Shown piece by piece: positions 17,456 through 25,803 of a stretch of 64,000 bases of DNA. Under the pieces are notes generated by a model. It was not told the origin of the DNA, searched no databases, and saw nothing but the letters and a program-made list of their open reading frames with translations. The stretch's first letter is position 1. Each line of letters opens with the position of its first letter. The position numbers and the translations under genes are program-made. Where the stretch lies: contig JAETSQ010000018.1 of the NCBI GenBank assembly GCA_021769525.1, positions 16,225 to 80,224 of the forward strand. The letters are read 5' to 3'. Origin of the DNA: Oscillospiraceae bacterium (GTDB lineage: Bacteria; Bacillota; Clostridia; Oscillospirales; Ruminococcaceae).

Positions 17456-17995
17456 TTACTTTTCAAACGGTGCGCCCAGCAGGGTGATGAGCTCTTTGGC
17501 CTCTTCGTCGGTCTTTGCGGTGGTGACGAAGGTGATGTTCATGCCCCGGACCTTATCGATCTTGTCATAGTCGATCTCCGGGAAGATGAGCTGCTCCTTG
17601 ATGCCCATGTTGAAGTTGCCCTTGCCGTCAAAGCCGTTCTGGTTGATGCCGCGGAAGTCCCGGACACGGGGCAGCGCCACATTGAAAAGGCGGTCGGTAA
17701 ACTCGTACATCTGGTCCCCCCGCAGAGTGACCTTAGCGCCGATGACCATGCCCTCCCGGAGCTTGAAGTTCGCAACGGACTTGCGGGCCTTGGTGGCCAC
17801 CGGGCGCTGGCCGGTGATCTTCGCCAGGTCCCCCATGATGGAATCCAGCACCTTGGGGTTCTCCCGCAGCTCGCTGCATCCGCAGTTGATGACGATCTTT
17901 TCAAGTTTGGGGATCTGCATGACGCTCTTGTAACCGAACTTGCTCATCAGAGCAGGCGCGATCTCGCTTTTGTAGGTATCTTTCAAACGAGCCAT
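17456..17995 (-). CDS. rplE: 50S ribosomal protein uL5
   Basis: A 179-aa central-protuberance protein that binds 5S rRNA and touches P-site tRNA. It contains [40 protein letters not shown] and the C-terminal [20 protein letters not shown]. Confidence 0.97.
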   Translation of the reverse strand: MARLKDTYKSEIAPALMSKFGYKSVMQIPKLEKIVINCGCSELRENPKVLDSIMGDLAKITGQRPVATKARKSVANFKLREGMVIGAKVTLRGDQMYEFTDRLFNVALPRVRDFRGINQNGFDGKGNFNMGIKEQLIFPEIDYDKIDKVRGMNITFVTTAKTDEEAKELITLLGAPFEK

Positions 17996-18013
17996 GTTCC
18001 AAATCCTCCTTAC

Positions 18014-18328
18014 TTAGTATTCTGCGCCGCAGTGCTTGCACACGCGGACCTTCTTGCCGCCCTCGATCTTGTGGGCGGGGCGGGTGGCCTTCTGGCACTT
18101 AGGGCAGACGGTCTGCACCTTGCAGGCGTAGATGGCGCCCTCCGCCTTGATGATGCCGCCGGCCTGACCCTGGCGGCGGGGCTTGACGTGTTTGGTCACC
18201 AGGTTGCGGCCCTCTACGATGACCTTGCCCTCCTTGGGGCTCACCTGGAGAACTTTGCCCTTCTGGCCCTTATCCCGGCCGGAGAGCATGACGACGGTGT
18301 CGCCGGTTTTTACGTGCAGCTTTGCCAT
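18014..18328 (-). CDS. rplX: 50S ribosomal protein uL24
   Basis: A 104-aa assembly-initiator protein with the KOW motif [20 protein letters not shown]. The C-terminus carries two Cys pairs (CPKC and CKHC), a zinc-ribbon-like tail seen in a subset of bacterial uL24. The ATG at 18328 is chosen over a GTG at 18340 that would overlap the GGAGG site. Confidence 0.95.
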   Translation of the reverse strand: MAKLHVKTGDTVVMLSGRDKGQKGKVLQVSPKEGKVIVEGRNLVTKHVKPRRQGQAGGIIKAEGAIYACKVQTVCPKCQKATRPAHKIEGGKKVRVCKHCGAEY

Positions 18329-18344
18329 TTCTCGCGACACCTCC

Positions 18345-18713
18345 TTACAGCACTTCCGGGGCCAGGGAGAGGATCTTCATGTATTCCTTCTCCCGCAGCT
18401 CTCTGGCAACAGGCCCAAAGATACGGGTACCCTTGGGGTTCTTATCTTCCTTGATGATGACCGCGGCGTTCTCGTCAAAGCGGATGTAGGTGCCGTCCTC
18501 CCGGCGCAGCCCCTTGGCGGAACGCACGATCACCGCCTTCACTACCTCGCCTTTTTTCACCTGGCCGCCGGGGGCAGCCTTCTTGACGGAAGCAACCACC
18601 ACGTCGCCGATGTTGGCGTATCTCTTCCTGGAGCCACCCAGCACACGAATGCACATCAGTTCCTTGGCACCGGTGTTGTCGGCCACCTTGAGATAGGTCT
18701 GCATCTGAATCAC
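18345..18713 (-). CDS. rplN: 50S ribosomal protein uL14
   Basis: A 122-aa protein at the intersubunit face. It starts [20 protein letters not shown] and includes [40 protein letters not shown] and the C-terminal [17 protein letters not shown]. Confidence 0.97.
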   Translation of the reverse strand: MIQMQTYLKVADNTGAKELMCIRVLGGSRKRYANIGDVVVASVKKAAPGGQVKKGEVVKAVIVRSAKGLRREDGTYIRFDENAAVIIKEDKNPKGTRIFGPVARELREKEYMKILSLAPEVL

Positions 18714-18727
18714 AGAGCGTTCCTCCT

Positions 18728-18988
18728 TTACTTAGCCTTCTCGATGATCTGGCACACGCGCCATCTCTTGTCGCGGGACAGGGGGCGGGTCTCCATGATC
18801 ATCACCTTATCGCCGATCCCGCAAGCGTTCTCCTCATCATGAGCCTTGAACTTTACGGTGCGCTTGATGATCTTTTTATAGAGGGGGTGCCGGACGTTGT
18901 CCTTGATGGCCACGACCACCGTCTTGTCCATCTTGTCGCTGACGACGACGCCCACCCTGGTCTTACGCAGGTTTCTCGCTTCGCTCAC
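18728..18988 (-). CDS. rpsQ: 30S ribosomal protein uS17
   Basis: An 86-aa 16S rRNA-binding protein with [20 protein letters not shown] and [20 protein letters not shown]. The start is inferred as GTG at 18988 (VSEARNL), which has GGAGG 8 nt upstream. The longer frame to 19009 overlaps rpmC. Confidence 0.95.
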   Translation of the reverse strand: MSEARNLRKTRVGVVVSDKMDKTVVVAIKDNVRHPLYKKIIKRTVKFKAHDEENACGIGDKVMIMETRPLSRDKRWRVCQIIEKAK

Positions 18989-19005
18989 AGTTTCGTCCTC
19001 CCTTC

Positions 19006-19203
19006 TCACTGAGCCTTCAGCTCTTTCTCGCGGATCACCGTCTTCACCCTGGCGATGTCCTTGCGGACGATCTGGAGGCGAAGGGGGTTGTCAAGCTGGT
19101 TGATGGCGTGCTGGAAGCGGAGGTTGAAGAGCTCTGCCTTCAGGTCGGTGAGCTTCTGGTTCAGCTCGGCCATGGAAAGTTCGCGGATCTCAGCTGGTTT
19201 CAT
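19006..19203 (-). CDS. rpmC: 50S ribosomal protein uL29
   Basis: A 65-aa helical-hairpin protein near the tunnel exit. It reads [20 protein letters not shown] and [20 protein letters not shown]. The first 4 bp overlap the end of rplP (ATGA). Confidence 0.96.
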   Translation of the reverse strand: MKPAEIRELSMAELNQKLTDLKAELFNLRFQHAINQLDNPLRLQIVRKDIARVKTVIREKELKAQ

Positions 19204-19622
19204 TCCTCAGCACTCCCTTCCTTTTTGATGAACTTGCACTTCACAGGCAGCTTGTAGGCGGCCAGGCGCATAGCCTCGCGGGCGGTCTCCTCCGGCACGC
19301 CGCCGATCTCGAACATCACGCGGCCGGGCTTGACCACCGCCACCCAGTACTCCGGGGAGCCTTTACCGGAACCCATGCGGGTCTCGGCGGGCTTTTCGGT
19401 GATGGGCTTATCGGGGAAGATCTTGATCCAGACCTGTCCGCCTCTCTTGATGTAACGGGTCATGGCGATACGGGCGGCCTCGATCTGGTTGGAGGTGACC
19501 CAGGCGGGCTCCAGAGCCTGGAGGCCAAAATCGCCGTAGTTCACGACATTGCCCCGCATGGCCTTGCCGGTGAGGCGGCCTCTGTGTACCCTGCGGTACT
19601 TCACTCTCTTGGGCAGAAGCAT
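19200..19622 (-). CDS. rplP: 50S ribosomal protein uL16
   Basis: A 140-aa protein near the A site and peptidyl-transferase centre. It starts [20 protein letters not shown] and contains [20 protein letters not shown]. It overlaps rpsC by a single base (TAATG-type junction) and rpmC by 4 bp. Confidence 0.97.
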   Translation of the reverse strand: MLLPKRVKYRRVHRGRLTGKAMRGNVVNYGDFGLQALEPAWVTSNQIEAARIAMTRYIKRGGQVWIKIFPDKPITEKPAETRMGSGKGSPEYWVAVVKPGRVMFEIGGVPEETAREAMRLAAYKLPVKCKFIKKEGSAEE

Positions 19623-20302
19623 TATTTGTTACCTCCTTCTCTGTGAGGTTTCTTGTCCTGCAGCACCTCGCCGGCGTAGATCCAAACCTTGACGCCGATG
19701 CGGCCGTACTGGGTGGCGGCCTCCGCAAAGCCGTAGTCGATGTCGGCCCGGAGGGTCTGCAGAGGGATGGTGCCCTCGTGATAGTGCTCGGTGCGGGCGA
19801 TCTCCGCGCCGCCCAGGCGGCCGGAGACCTGGGTCTTGATGCCCTTGGCCCCGAAGCGCATGGCGTTGCCGATGGCCTTCTTCATGGCCCGGCGGAAGGA
19901 GACGCGGCCCTCCAGCTGCTGGGCGATGGACTCCGCCACCAGCTGGGCGTTCTTATCCGGCTGCTTTACCTCCACCACGTTGACGGTGACAGCCAGGTGC
20001 TGCTCCTTGCCCTTGTTGACCATCTTCTCGCAGGTCTGGCGGAGCTTTTCGATCTCCGCGCCGCCCTTGCCGATGACCACGCCGGGACGGGCGCAGTGGA
20101 TGTGGATGCGCACGGTGGTGGGGGTGCGCTCGATCTCGATCTTGGGTACCCCCGCGGAGTAGAGGTTCTTCTTGAGGAACTTCCGCAGGTTGTAGTCCTC
20201 CACCAGGATGTCGCCGAAAGCATCGTCACGAGCAAACCAGCGGGAATCCCAATCCTTGATTACTCCCACGCGAAGACCGTGGGGATTTACTTTTTGGCCC
20301 AT
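19622..20302 (-). CDS. rpsC: 30S ribosomal protein uS3
   Basis: A 226-aa head protein at the mRNA entry channel. It starts [20 protein letters not shown], and its KH domain has the GxxG-type motif [14 protein letters not shown]. The C-terminal domain contains [28 protein letters not shown] site lies in the 20-bp gap behind the short rplV. Confidence 0.97.
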   Translation of the reverse strand: MGQKVNPHGLRVGVIKDWDSRWFARDDAFGDILVEDYNLRKFLKKNLYSAGVPKIEIERTPTTVRIHIHCARPGVVIGKGGAEIEKLRQTCEKMVNKGKEQHLAVTVNVVEVKQPDKNAQLVAESIAQQLEGRVSFRRAMKKAIGNAMRFGAKGIKTQVSGRLGGAEIARTEHYHEGTIPLQTLRADIDYGFAEAATQYGRIGVKVWIYAGEVLQDKKPHREGGNK

Positions 20303-20322
20303 AGTTTACCTCCTCTTTCAGC

Positions 20323-20502
20323 TTATTCCTTGTTGGCCACGGCGCTGGCCAGCAGCTTCGCCAGAGGCTCACAGGCGGCCTTGGGGGTGTATTTGAGGAT
20401 CGCCGCCGCTTCGTTCACAGGCTTGTTCCGGATGAGGTCCAGAACGATCTGCACCTTGCGGGGCGAGATGCGGGCATGTCTCAGGTAAGCCCTTGCTTCC
20501 AT
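20323..20502 (-). CDS. rplV: 50S ribosomal protein uL22, C-terminally truncated (59 aa)
   Basis: The frame reads [20 protein letters not shown] and [20 protein letters not shown], a clear uL22 N-terminus, but it ends after SAVANKE at codon 59; the family is about 110 aa. The missing half contains the long beta-hairpin that lines the exit tunnel and the conserved end (usually RTSHITVVV). The stop is followed by only 20 bp, with the intact rpsC ribosome binding site, so no C-terminal fragment exists in any frame. The final KE-stop looks like a normal uL22 end joined in frame to the N-terminal half, as after an internal deletion of about 50 codons. Possibilities are a real deletion, an assembly or cloning artefact, or a full-length copy elsewhere. 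Confidence 0.85.
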   Translation of the reverse strand: MEARAYLRHARISPRKVQIVLDLIRNKPVNEAAAILKYTPKAACEPLAKLLASAVANKE

Positions 20503-20526
20503 GTGTTTTTTCCTCCTTTCGGTCCG

Positions 20527-20799
20527 TTATTTGGTCTTCTTGGCGCCGGCGTGGCCCCGGAAGGTCCGGGTGGGGGCAAACTCCCCCAGCTTGTGGCCGA
20601 CCATATCCTCGGTGATGTACACCGGGACGTGCTTCCGGCCGTCGTGGACGGCGATGGTGCGCCCCACAAAGTCCGGGAAGATGGTGGAGGCACGGCTCCA
20701 GGTCCGCAGGACGTCCTTCTTGCCTTCCTCATTGAGCTTCCGGACTCTCTCCAGGAGCTTGGGCTGGACAAATGGTCCCTTTTTAACGCTTCTACCCAT
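20527..20799 (-). CDS. rpsS: 30S ribosomal protein uS19
   Basis: A 90-aa head protein contacting 23S rRNA across the interface. It starts [20 protein letters not shown] and contains [20 protein letters not shown] and [20 protein letters not shown]. Confidence 0.97.
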   Translation of the reverse strand: MGRSVKKGPFVQPKLLERVRKLNEEGKKDVLRTWSRASTIFPDFVGRTIAVHDGRKHVPVYITEDMVGHKLGEFAPTRTFRGHAGAKKTK

Positions 20800-20820
20800 A
20801 TTACATCTGCCTCCTTCCGT

Positions 20821-21654
20821 TTATTTCGCGTTCCGACGCTTGACGATGAACTTGTCGGAGCTCTTGTGCTTGCCGCGGGTCTTGTAGCCCAGGGCCGGCT
20901 TGCCCCAGGGGGTGACAGGGCCGGGACGGCCCACCGGGGATTTGCCCTCGCCGCCGCCGTGGGGGTGGTCGCAGGGGTTCATGACGGAGCCGCGGACGGT
21001 GGGGCGGATGCCCATGTGCCGGGTGCGGCCGGCCTTGCCGATGTTCACGTTGCCGTGGTCGATGTTCCCCACCTGGCCGATGGTGGCCATGCACTGGTCG
21101 GGGACGTTGCGCTGCTCGCCGGAGGGGAGGCGGACCATGGCGTAGCCGTTCTCCTTAGCCATCAACTGGGCCTGGATGCCGGCGGCGCGGGCCAGCTGGG
21201 CCCCCTTGCCGGGGTAGAGCTCGATGTTGTGGATGAAGGTACCCACGGGGATGCTGGAAAGGGGCAGGGCGTTGCCGGGCTTGATGTCCGCGGCGGCGCC
21301 GGACAGGATGGTGTCCCCCACCTTCAGGTCGTGGGGAGCCACGATGTAGCGCTTCTCCCCGTCCTCATACTGCACCAGGGCGATGTGGGCGGTGCGGTTG
21401 GGGTCGTACTCCAGGGTCAGGACCTTGGCGGGCATATCGGTCTTATCCCGCTTGAAGTCGATGACGCGGTACTTGCGGCGGTTGCCGCCGCCGTGGTGGC
21501 GGACGGTGATGCGCCCGGTGTTGTTGCGTCCGGCGTTCTTCTTCAGAGGCCGCAGGAGGCTCTTTTCCGGGGCCACCTTGGACAGCCCGGAGTAATCGGT
21601 CACGGTCATGCCGCGGCGGCCGGGTGTCGTGGGCTTATATGCTTTGATAGCCAT
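20821..21654 (-). CDS. rplB: 50S ribosomal protein uL2
   Basis: A 277-aa protein needed for subunit joining and peptidyl transfer. It contains [40 protein letters not shown] and the conserved C-terminal loop [20 protein letters not shown] with its functional His. It is preceded by an unusually long structured spacer after rplW. Confidence 0.98.
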   Translation of the reverse strand: MAIKAYKPTTPGRRGMTVTDYSGLSKVAPEKSLLRPLKKNAGRNNTGRITVRHHGGGNRRKYRVIDFKRDKTDMPAKVLTLEYDPNRTAHIALVQYEDGEKRYIVAPHDLKVGDTILSGAAADIKPGNALPLSSIPVGTFIHNIELYPGKGAQLARAAGIQAQLMAKENGYAMVRLPSGEQRNVPDQCMATIGQVGNIDHGNVNIGKAGRTRHMGIRPTVRGSVMNPCDHPHGGGEGKSPVGRPGPVTPWGKPALGYKTRGKHKSSDKFIVKRRNAK

Positions 21655-21681
21655 TGACGGTTCACTCTCCTTGTTATGATT

Positions 21682-21780
21682 AGCGGGGCTCGGAACACCC
21701 CATACCTCCGGGGCTTTTCATCCCCGGCGTTTTTTCGGCCGGTCCGGGCTGGCCCGGCGGCCGTCCTTCTCCGCCCCGCT
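21682..21780 (-). promoter_or_regulatory. structured spacer between rplW and rplB
   Basis: The 125-bp gap is the longest inside the rplC-rplQ part of the cluster. Outer arms AGCGGGGC (21682-21689) and GCCCCGCT (21773-21780) enclose two further hairpins: CCGGGG/CCCCGG at 21708-21727, and a GGCCGGTCCGGGC/GCCCGGCGGCC-type helix at about 21736-21762. The fold would be a three-way junction covering the rplW stop codon. It may be a feedback or processing element (inference). Confidence 0.5.
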
Positions 21781-22076
21781 TACTGCATGGACTCGAAGAA
21801 CTCGATGCCCTTGCTGTCGGCGGTGAGGGTGACGATGGCCTTCTTCCAGGCGGGGGTCATGCCCTGGTAGCGGCCCATGCGCTTCATGCGGCCGCGGCAG
21901 TTCATGGTGTTCACAGCGGCCACCTTGGTGCCGGGGAAGAGGGCTTCCACCGCTTTGCCGATCTCGATCTTGCCCGCGGAACGGGCCACCTTAAAGGTGT
22001 ATTTGCGCTGGGCCATGGCCTCCATGGAGTTCTCGGTGATCACAGGGGCCAGGATAATGTCGTGAGCGGTCTTCAT
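21780..22076 (-). CDS. rplW: 50S ribosomal protein uL23
   Basis: A 98-aa protein at the tunnel exit, the docking site for trigger factor and SRP. It has ILAPVITENSMEAMAQRKYT and FPGTKVAAVNTMNCRGRMKR. It overlaps rplD by 4 bp. Confidence 0.96.
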   Translation of the reverse strand: MKTAHDIILAPVITENSMEAMAQRKYTFKVARSAGKIEIGKAVEALFPGTKVAAVNTMNCRGRMKRMGRYQGMTPAWKKAIVTLTADSKGIEFFESMQ

Positions 22077-22699
22077 TTGCTGTACACCTCCTCCAGCTTT
22101 TCGGCGGCGGCCACGGAGACCACCAGCTTGCCGGCGTTCAGAATGTCGTAGCTGTTCAGGGAGCCCACGATGGTGGTCTTGACGCCGGGGATGTTCCGGG
22201 CGCTGCCCACCAGGACGGGGTCCGCATCGGCGGTGATGATGAGGGCCTTGCGGTCCGCGCCCAGGGCCTTCAGCATCGCCACGACGGCCTTGGTGCGGTA
22301 GCCTTCCACCTTGATGTCATCCACCAGCACCAGGTCATTTTCCAGCACCTTGGCGGAGAGGGCGGACTTGAGGCCCAGCACCTTCATCTTGCGGTTGAGG
22401 GCGTAGCGGTAGCTCCGGGGCTTGGGGCCCAGGGCGATGCCGCCGTGGGTCCACTGGGGGGCGCGGGTGCTGCCCTGCCGGGCGTGGCCGGTGCCCTTCT
22501 GCCTCCAGGGCTTCTTGCCGCCGCCGGAGACCTCGGTGCGGGTGAGGGTGGACTGGGTGCCCTGGCGCTGGTTGGCCAGGTAGTTCTTGATGACGGCGTG
22601 GAGGACCACCTTGTTGGGGACGATCCCGAAAATGGCATCAGAAAGGTCTTTTTCTCCAACGCTCTTGCCGGTCATGTCATAAATCGTAACCTTTGGCAT
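22073..22699 (-). CDS. rplD: 50S ribosomal protein uL4
   Basis: A 208-aa protein with a long internal loop reaching the exit tunnel. It contains GTQSTLTRTEVSGGGKKPWR and GTGHARQGSTRAPQWTHGGI, the tunnel-loop signature. uL4 is the S10-operon regulator in E. coli; whether that holds here is unknown. Confidence 0.97.
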   Translation of the reverse strand: MPKVTIYDMTGKSVGEKDLSDAIFGIVPNKVVLHAVIKNYLANQRQGTQSTLTRTEVSGGGKKPWRQKGTGHARQGSTRAPQWTHGGIALGPKPRSYRYALNRKMKVLGLKSALSAKVLENDLVLVDDIKVEGYRTKAVVAMLKALGADRKALIITADADPVLVGSARNIPGVKTTIVGSLNSYDILNAGKLVVSVAAAEKLEEVYSK

Positions 22700-22716
22700 T
22701 GTAAATTCCTCCTTCC

Positions 22717-23346
22717 TTACGCCTTGACGCTGTCGGTGATATAGACGATGCCGTTCTTGGGGCCGGGCACGGCGCCCCGGATGGCGATGAGATTGTTCTC
22801 CGCGTCCACCTTCACGATGTCCAGGTTCTGGACGGTGACGCGCTCGGAGCCCATGTGGCCCGGCAGGCGCTTGCCCTTAAAGACCCGGCTGGGGCTGGAG
22901 CAGGCGCCGTTGGAACCGGCGTGGCGGTGGACAGGGCCGGAACCGTGGGTCTCCTTGAGGCGGTGGTTGTGCCAGCGCTTGATGGTGCCGGCGTAGCCCT
23001 TGCCCTTGGAGGTACCGCAGACATCCACCTTGTCGCCGGGGGTGAAGGTATCCGCCTTGATGATGTCCCCCACCGCCAGGGTGATCTGGGAGAGCCGGAA
23101 CTCCCGCAGCACCCGCTTCGCGGCCACGTCCGCCTTGGCGAAGTGGCCCTTCAGGGCCTTGGTGAGCCGCTTGTCGCTGACCGCCCCGAAACCGATCTGC
23201 ACGGCGTCATAACCGTCGTTTTCGGTTGTCTTTCTCTGGACGACCACGCAGGGGCCAGCCTCCACCACGGTGACGGGGACGATGTTCCCGTTCTCGTCAA
23301 AAAGCTGGGTCATGCCGATCTTTTTGCCGATGATGCACTTTTCCAT
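22717..23346 (-). CDS. rplC: 50S ribosomal protein uL3
   Basis: A 209-aa protein that initiates 50S assembly and reaches the peptidyl-transferase centre. It has [20 protein letters not shown] and [20 protein letters not shown] with the conserved central extension. The 101-bp gap behind rpsJ contains a GGAGG site and a weak hairpin. Confidence 0.97.
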   Translation of the reverse strand: MEKCIIGKKIGMTQLFDENGNIVPVTVVEAGPCVVVQRKTTENDGYDAVQIGFGAVSDKRLTKALKGHFAKADVAAKRVLREFRLSQITLAVGDIIKADTFTPGDKVDVCGTSKGKGYAGTIKRWHNHRLKETHGSGPVHRHAGSNGACSSPSRVFKGKRLPGHMGSERVTVQNLDIVKVDAENNLIAIRGAVPGPKNGIVYITDSVKA

Positions 23347-23447
23347 TGTGTAATTCCTCCTGTACGGTTATTGGTTGACTCTTTGGTTAGGGGAGAGCCA
23401 ACATGACCTTGCCGGGACCGCCCGGCGCAGGGTTCTTTGGGTTTTCG

Positions 23448-23759
23448 TTAGGCCTTGATCTCGATCTCGACTCCCGGAGGGAGCTCCAGGCCCCGCAGGG
23501 CCTCCACGGTCTTGTTGGAAGGCCGCAGGATGTCGATGAGCCGCTTGTGGGTCCTCATCTCAAACTGCTCCCGGCTGTCCTTGTACTTGTGGACCGCCCG
23601 CAGGATGGTGACGATCTCCCGCTCGGTGGGGAGGGGGATGGGACCGGATACGCGGGCGCCGGTGCGCTTCGCCGTTTCCACGATCTTCTCCGCCGCGGTG
23701 TCCACCAGCTGATGGTCGTAGCTCTTGAGCCTGATTCGGATCTTCTCCTTGACTGCCAC
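23448..23759 (-). CDS. rpsJ: 30S ribosomal protein uS10
   Basis: A 103-aa head protein that also serves as NusE in antitermination. It reads [20 protein letters not shown] and ends [16 protein letters not shown]. The start is GTG at 23759, with AGGAGG 10 nt upstream; an out-of-frame ATG lies between. It is the first gene of the S10-spc-alpha cluster. Confidence 0.96.
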   Translation of the reverse strand: MAVKEKIRIRLKSYDHQLVDTAAEKIVETAKRTGARVSGPIPLPTEREIVTILRAVHKYKDSREQFEMRTHKRLIDILRPSNKTVEALRGLELPPGVEIEIKA

Positions 23760-24100
23760 TTATTCATCGCCTCCTAAAATTTTTGACTGTTTGGCGACGG
23801 TTGTTTCTACTGATCTTGCCGCAAACCCCGCCGGGTGTTTCGTCCCGCCGCATAAGAAAATCCGGGAAACCGCCTGCCCCTTTTTTCTGGGGCGCGGTTC
23901 CTCCGGGAACCCATACGCCAAGGACGCACCCCGCCTGGGGCCGCGTCTTGCCAGTATTCCAAGCCGCCCGGTTTCAAATCGGACATACTCCGCGGAAATT
24001 CCCCGCATACCCTGCCGTCGCAGGGCTCCGGAAAACGCCCCTTCGGGCCCTCCGGACGCGGCCACCTCCCGCATCATCGCATATCTATGTGCAGTCACGC
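23760..24100 (-). promoter_or_regulatory. S10 operon leader, about 340 nt
   Basis: The region between the predicted start site near 24100 and rpsJ has no gene I trust; the 112-aa frame across it lacks a convincing start site. It is GC-rich with many short complementary blocks. A leader this long before the ribosomal cluster suggests control by a ribosomal protein or by attenuation, but no known binding fold was identified. Confidence 0.45.
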
Positions 24101-24106
24101 CCTAGT

Positions 24107-24135
24107 ATAATACCATGTCCGCACCAGGAATGCAA
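24107..24135 (-). promoter_or_regulatory. promoter of the S10-spc-alpha cluster
   Basis: On the minus strand TTGCAT (plus 24130-24135) and TATTAT (24107-24112) are 17 bp apart, with a TGG extension before the -10. It is the only good promoter upstream of rpsJ in the window. Confidence 0.8.
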
Positions 24136-24182
24136 GGGTTTTTTTCGCTTTTCCGGAAAAAATTTTGCGCCGCGGGCAGCCC

Positions 24183-24212
24183 TTGCGGGGCATCCCCCTC
24201 TGGTGCTACAAT
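24183..24212 (+). promoter_or_regulatory. possible promoter of the Hsp90-like gene cluster
   Basis: TTGCGG (24183-24188) and TACAAT (24207-24212) are 18 bp apart, 35 bp before the first gene. The -35 match is weak. It diverges from the S10 promoter. Confidence 0.5.
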
Positions 24213-24246
24213 AAGGATACCGATCTATATTAGGGAGGCGTTTGGT

Positions 24247-24639
24247 ATGGGATTTTTCGACTTCCGGAAGAAAAAAGGGGAAGTGCAGGAGCCGGCTCCC
24301 GGCCCCGGCCCGGATTTTTCCCATGTGGACCGGCAGAAGGCGCAGGAGCTGGCAAGGGCGGGGACACTGGCCCCCATGTATATGATGCCCCTGCGCTTTG
24401 GCGGGGAGGGATCGGAGCGCAACCGCCTCTTTGTGCCGCCGGTGGCGGCGGCCCTCAAGGACCGGTGCGACGACATGGTGGAGGACCTGCTGCGCCAGGA
24501 AAAGGTGAACGGCTACGAGTGCGCCCCGGAGTATCAAGGGACCAGCTTCGTTCCCACCGCCGTCACCGTCATCGCCAAGATGGACGGGAAGCCGGTCTTT
24601 ACCCAGCGGATCCAGATCTGGGGCGGCCAGGGGCAGTGA
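24247..24639 (+). CDS. hypothetical protein in the Hsp90-like cluster
   Basis: A 130-aa soluble protein I do not recognise. It begins MGFFDFRKKKGEVQEPAPGP and continues with a compact domain (PPVAAALKDRCDDMVEDLLR, AVTVIAKMDGKPVFTQRIQI). The ATG at 24247 is chosen because GGGAGG lies 8 nt upstream; the open frame to 24115 runs back through the promoter. It is first of four co-directional genes ending in the Hsp90-like ATPase, 72 bp before the next. Confidence 0.7.
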   Translation: MGFFDFRKKKGEVQEPAPGPGPDFSHVDRQKAQELARAGTLAPMYMMPLRFGGEGSERNRLFVPPVAAALKDRCDDMVEDLLRQEKVNGYECAPEYQGTSFVPTAVTVIAKMDGKPVFTQRIQIWGGQGQ

Positions 24640-24711
24640 CCCAGGACAGACCCTCCCCCGGATCCTGTCCGGTCCTTACCTATTTATATATGCAAAGGAT
24701 GTGACATCAAG

Positions 24712-25443
24712 ATGGGAAACAACTACCAGGCCTGGATGGACTATGAATCCAAATGGATCGCCGGATACCGCAAAAAGCTGATGCGCACCACCACCCATAT
24801 CACCATCCCCATCGTCCTTGTGTTCCTCACCCTCTTTATGGGGGCGGTGGGCTTCGTGGACCGCATGAGCCCGGAGGACGCTTTCTACGGCGCGGTGGGC
24901 GGGTTCTTCTGCGGCGCGGTGGTCTGCGGCGTCATCTACCTCTGCCTGCGGTTTGGCCTGCGCAGCGGCAAGTACCGCAAACTGGTCCGGCAGGCGGTGG
25001 AGACCGCCGGCATCCCGGAGGGGGAACGGGAGCAGCTAGGGGCGGAGATGCTGGCCGCCCGCGATGATCCGAGACAGCGCATCTTTTTTGAGATGGTGGG
25101 CTTCGGCTCCAACCACACCCCCGCCCGTTTTGTCCTCACCCCCCACTACGCCTGCCTGATAGGGGGCTACCCCTACGCCATCCTGGTGCGCCTGGCCGAC
25201 CTCCGGGAGATCCGCCCTGGGGAGGAGCGGAAGGTGGCCGTTGGCCGGGGGACCCAGACCCGCAGGGTCCACACCTTCACCCTGCACACCATCGGCTATT
25301 ACCGCCGGGACCGGGCCGACCGGGACCTGGGCCCCGGCGACCTGCCGGATGAATCCATGGGCTTCTTCTCCGAAGAGATACGGGACAAGGCCCTGGCTAT
25401 GCTGCGGGAGGGCACCGGCATGGTGCGGACCGGTGCGGATTGA
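24712..25443 (+). CDS. hypothetical membrane protein in the Hsp90-like cluster
   Basis: A 243-aa protein with two membrane segments near the N-terminus (ITIPIVLVFLTLFMGAVGF, about residues 27-45, and AVGGFFCGAVVCGVIYLCL, about residues 62-81) and a cytosolic C-terminal domain. That domain includes RFVLTPHYACLIGGYPYAIL and resembles PH-like membrane-associated folds only in a general way. Shine-Dalgarno AAAGGATG precedes the ATG. I cannot assign a function. It lies 24 bp before the next gene. Confidence 0.7.
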   Translation: MGNNYQAWMDYESKWIAGYRKKLMRTTTHITIPIVLVFLTLFMGAVGFVDRMSPEDAFYGAVGGFFCGAVVCGVIYLCLRFGLRSGKYRKLVRQAVETAGIPEGEREQLGAEMLAARDDPRQRIFFEMVGFGSNHTPARFVLTPHYACLIGGYPYAILVRLADLREIRPGEERKVAVGRGTQTRRVHTFTLHTIGYYRRDRADRDLGPGDLPDESMGFFSEEIRDKALAMLREGTGMVRTGAD

Positions 25444-25467
25444 TTATTAGGAAAGGCAGGATGCACA

Positions 25468-25779
25468 ATGGAGTTATCGGAAGAAAAAAGGCCACGGGAG
25501 AAAAACGAGATCGAAAATCAGGAGCTGAAGGAGAATCTGGCGAACCTGGCCCTGGACCTGCTGCGGGAGGGGGAGGACTACCGGGAGCTGGCCTACGCCC
25601 AGTGCCAGTTCGGGTATCTCTTCGTCATCGAGGACCACGGCCTGGAGGCCCTCTTTAAGATCATCACCGACAAGGGGACCGCTTACTTCGCGGCCCAGAA
25701 GCAGTCGCTGATACGCCTCTGCTTCACCGAAGAGCTGTTCCAAAACGCCGCCGAGACCTTCCTGAGCCTGCACCAATAA
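25468..25779 (+). CDS. small hypothetical protein in the Hsp90-like cluster
   Basis: A 103-aa protein, mostly alpha-helical by eye, with a charged N-terminus (MELSEEKRPREKNEIENQEL) and a core LANLALDLLREGEDYRELAY. No family is recognised. It is placed 24 bp after the membrane protein gene and 24 bp before the Hsp90-like gene, so it is in the same transcript. Confidence 0.65.
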   Translation: MELSEEKRPREKNEIENQELKENLANLALDLLREGEDYRELAYAQCQFGYLFVIEDHGLEALFKIITDKGTAYFAAQKQSLIRLCFTEELFQNAAETFLSLHQ

Positions 25780-25803
25780 AAGGCTGAAAGGAGCCAAGTC
25801 ATC

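Noticed and set aside
23760..24098. 112-aa frame upstream of rpsJ
   Set aside because: It lies entirely in the predicted S10 leader, lacks a good start site and has no recognisable sequence; more likely leader RNA.
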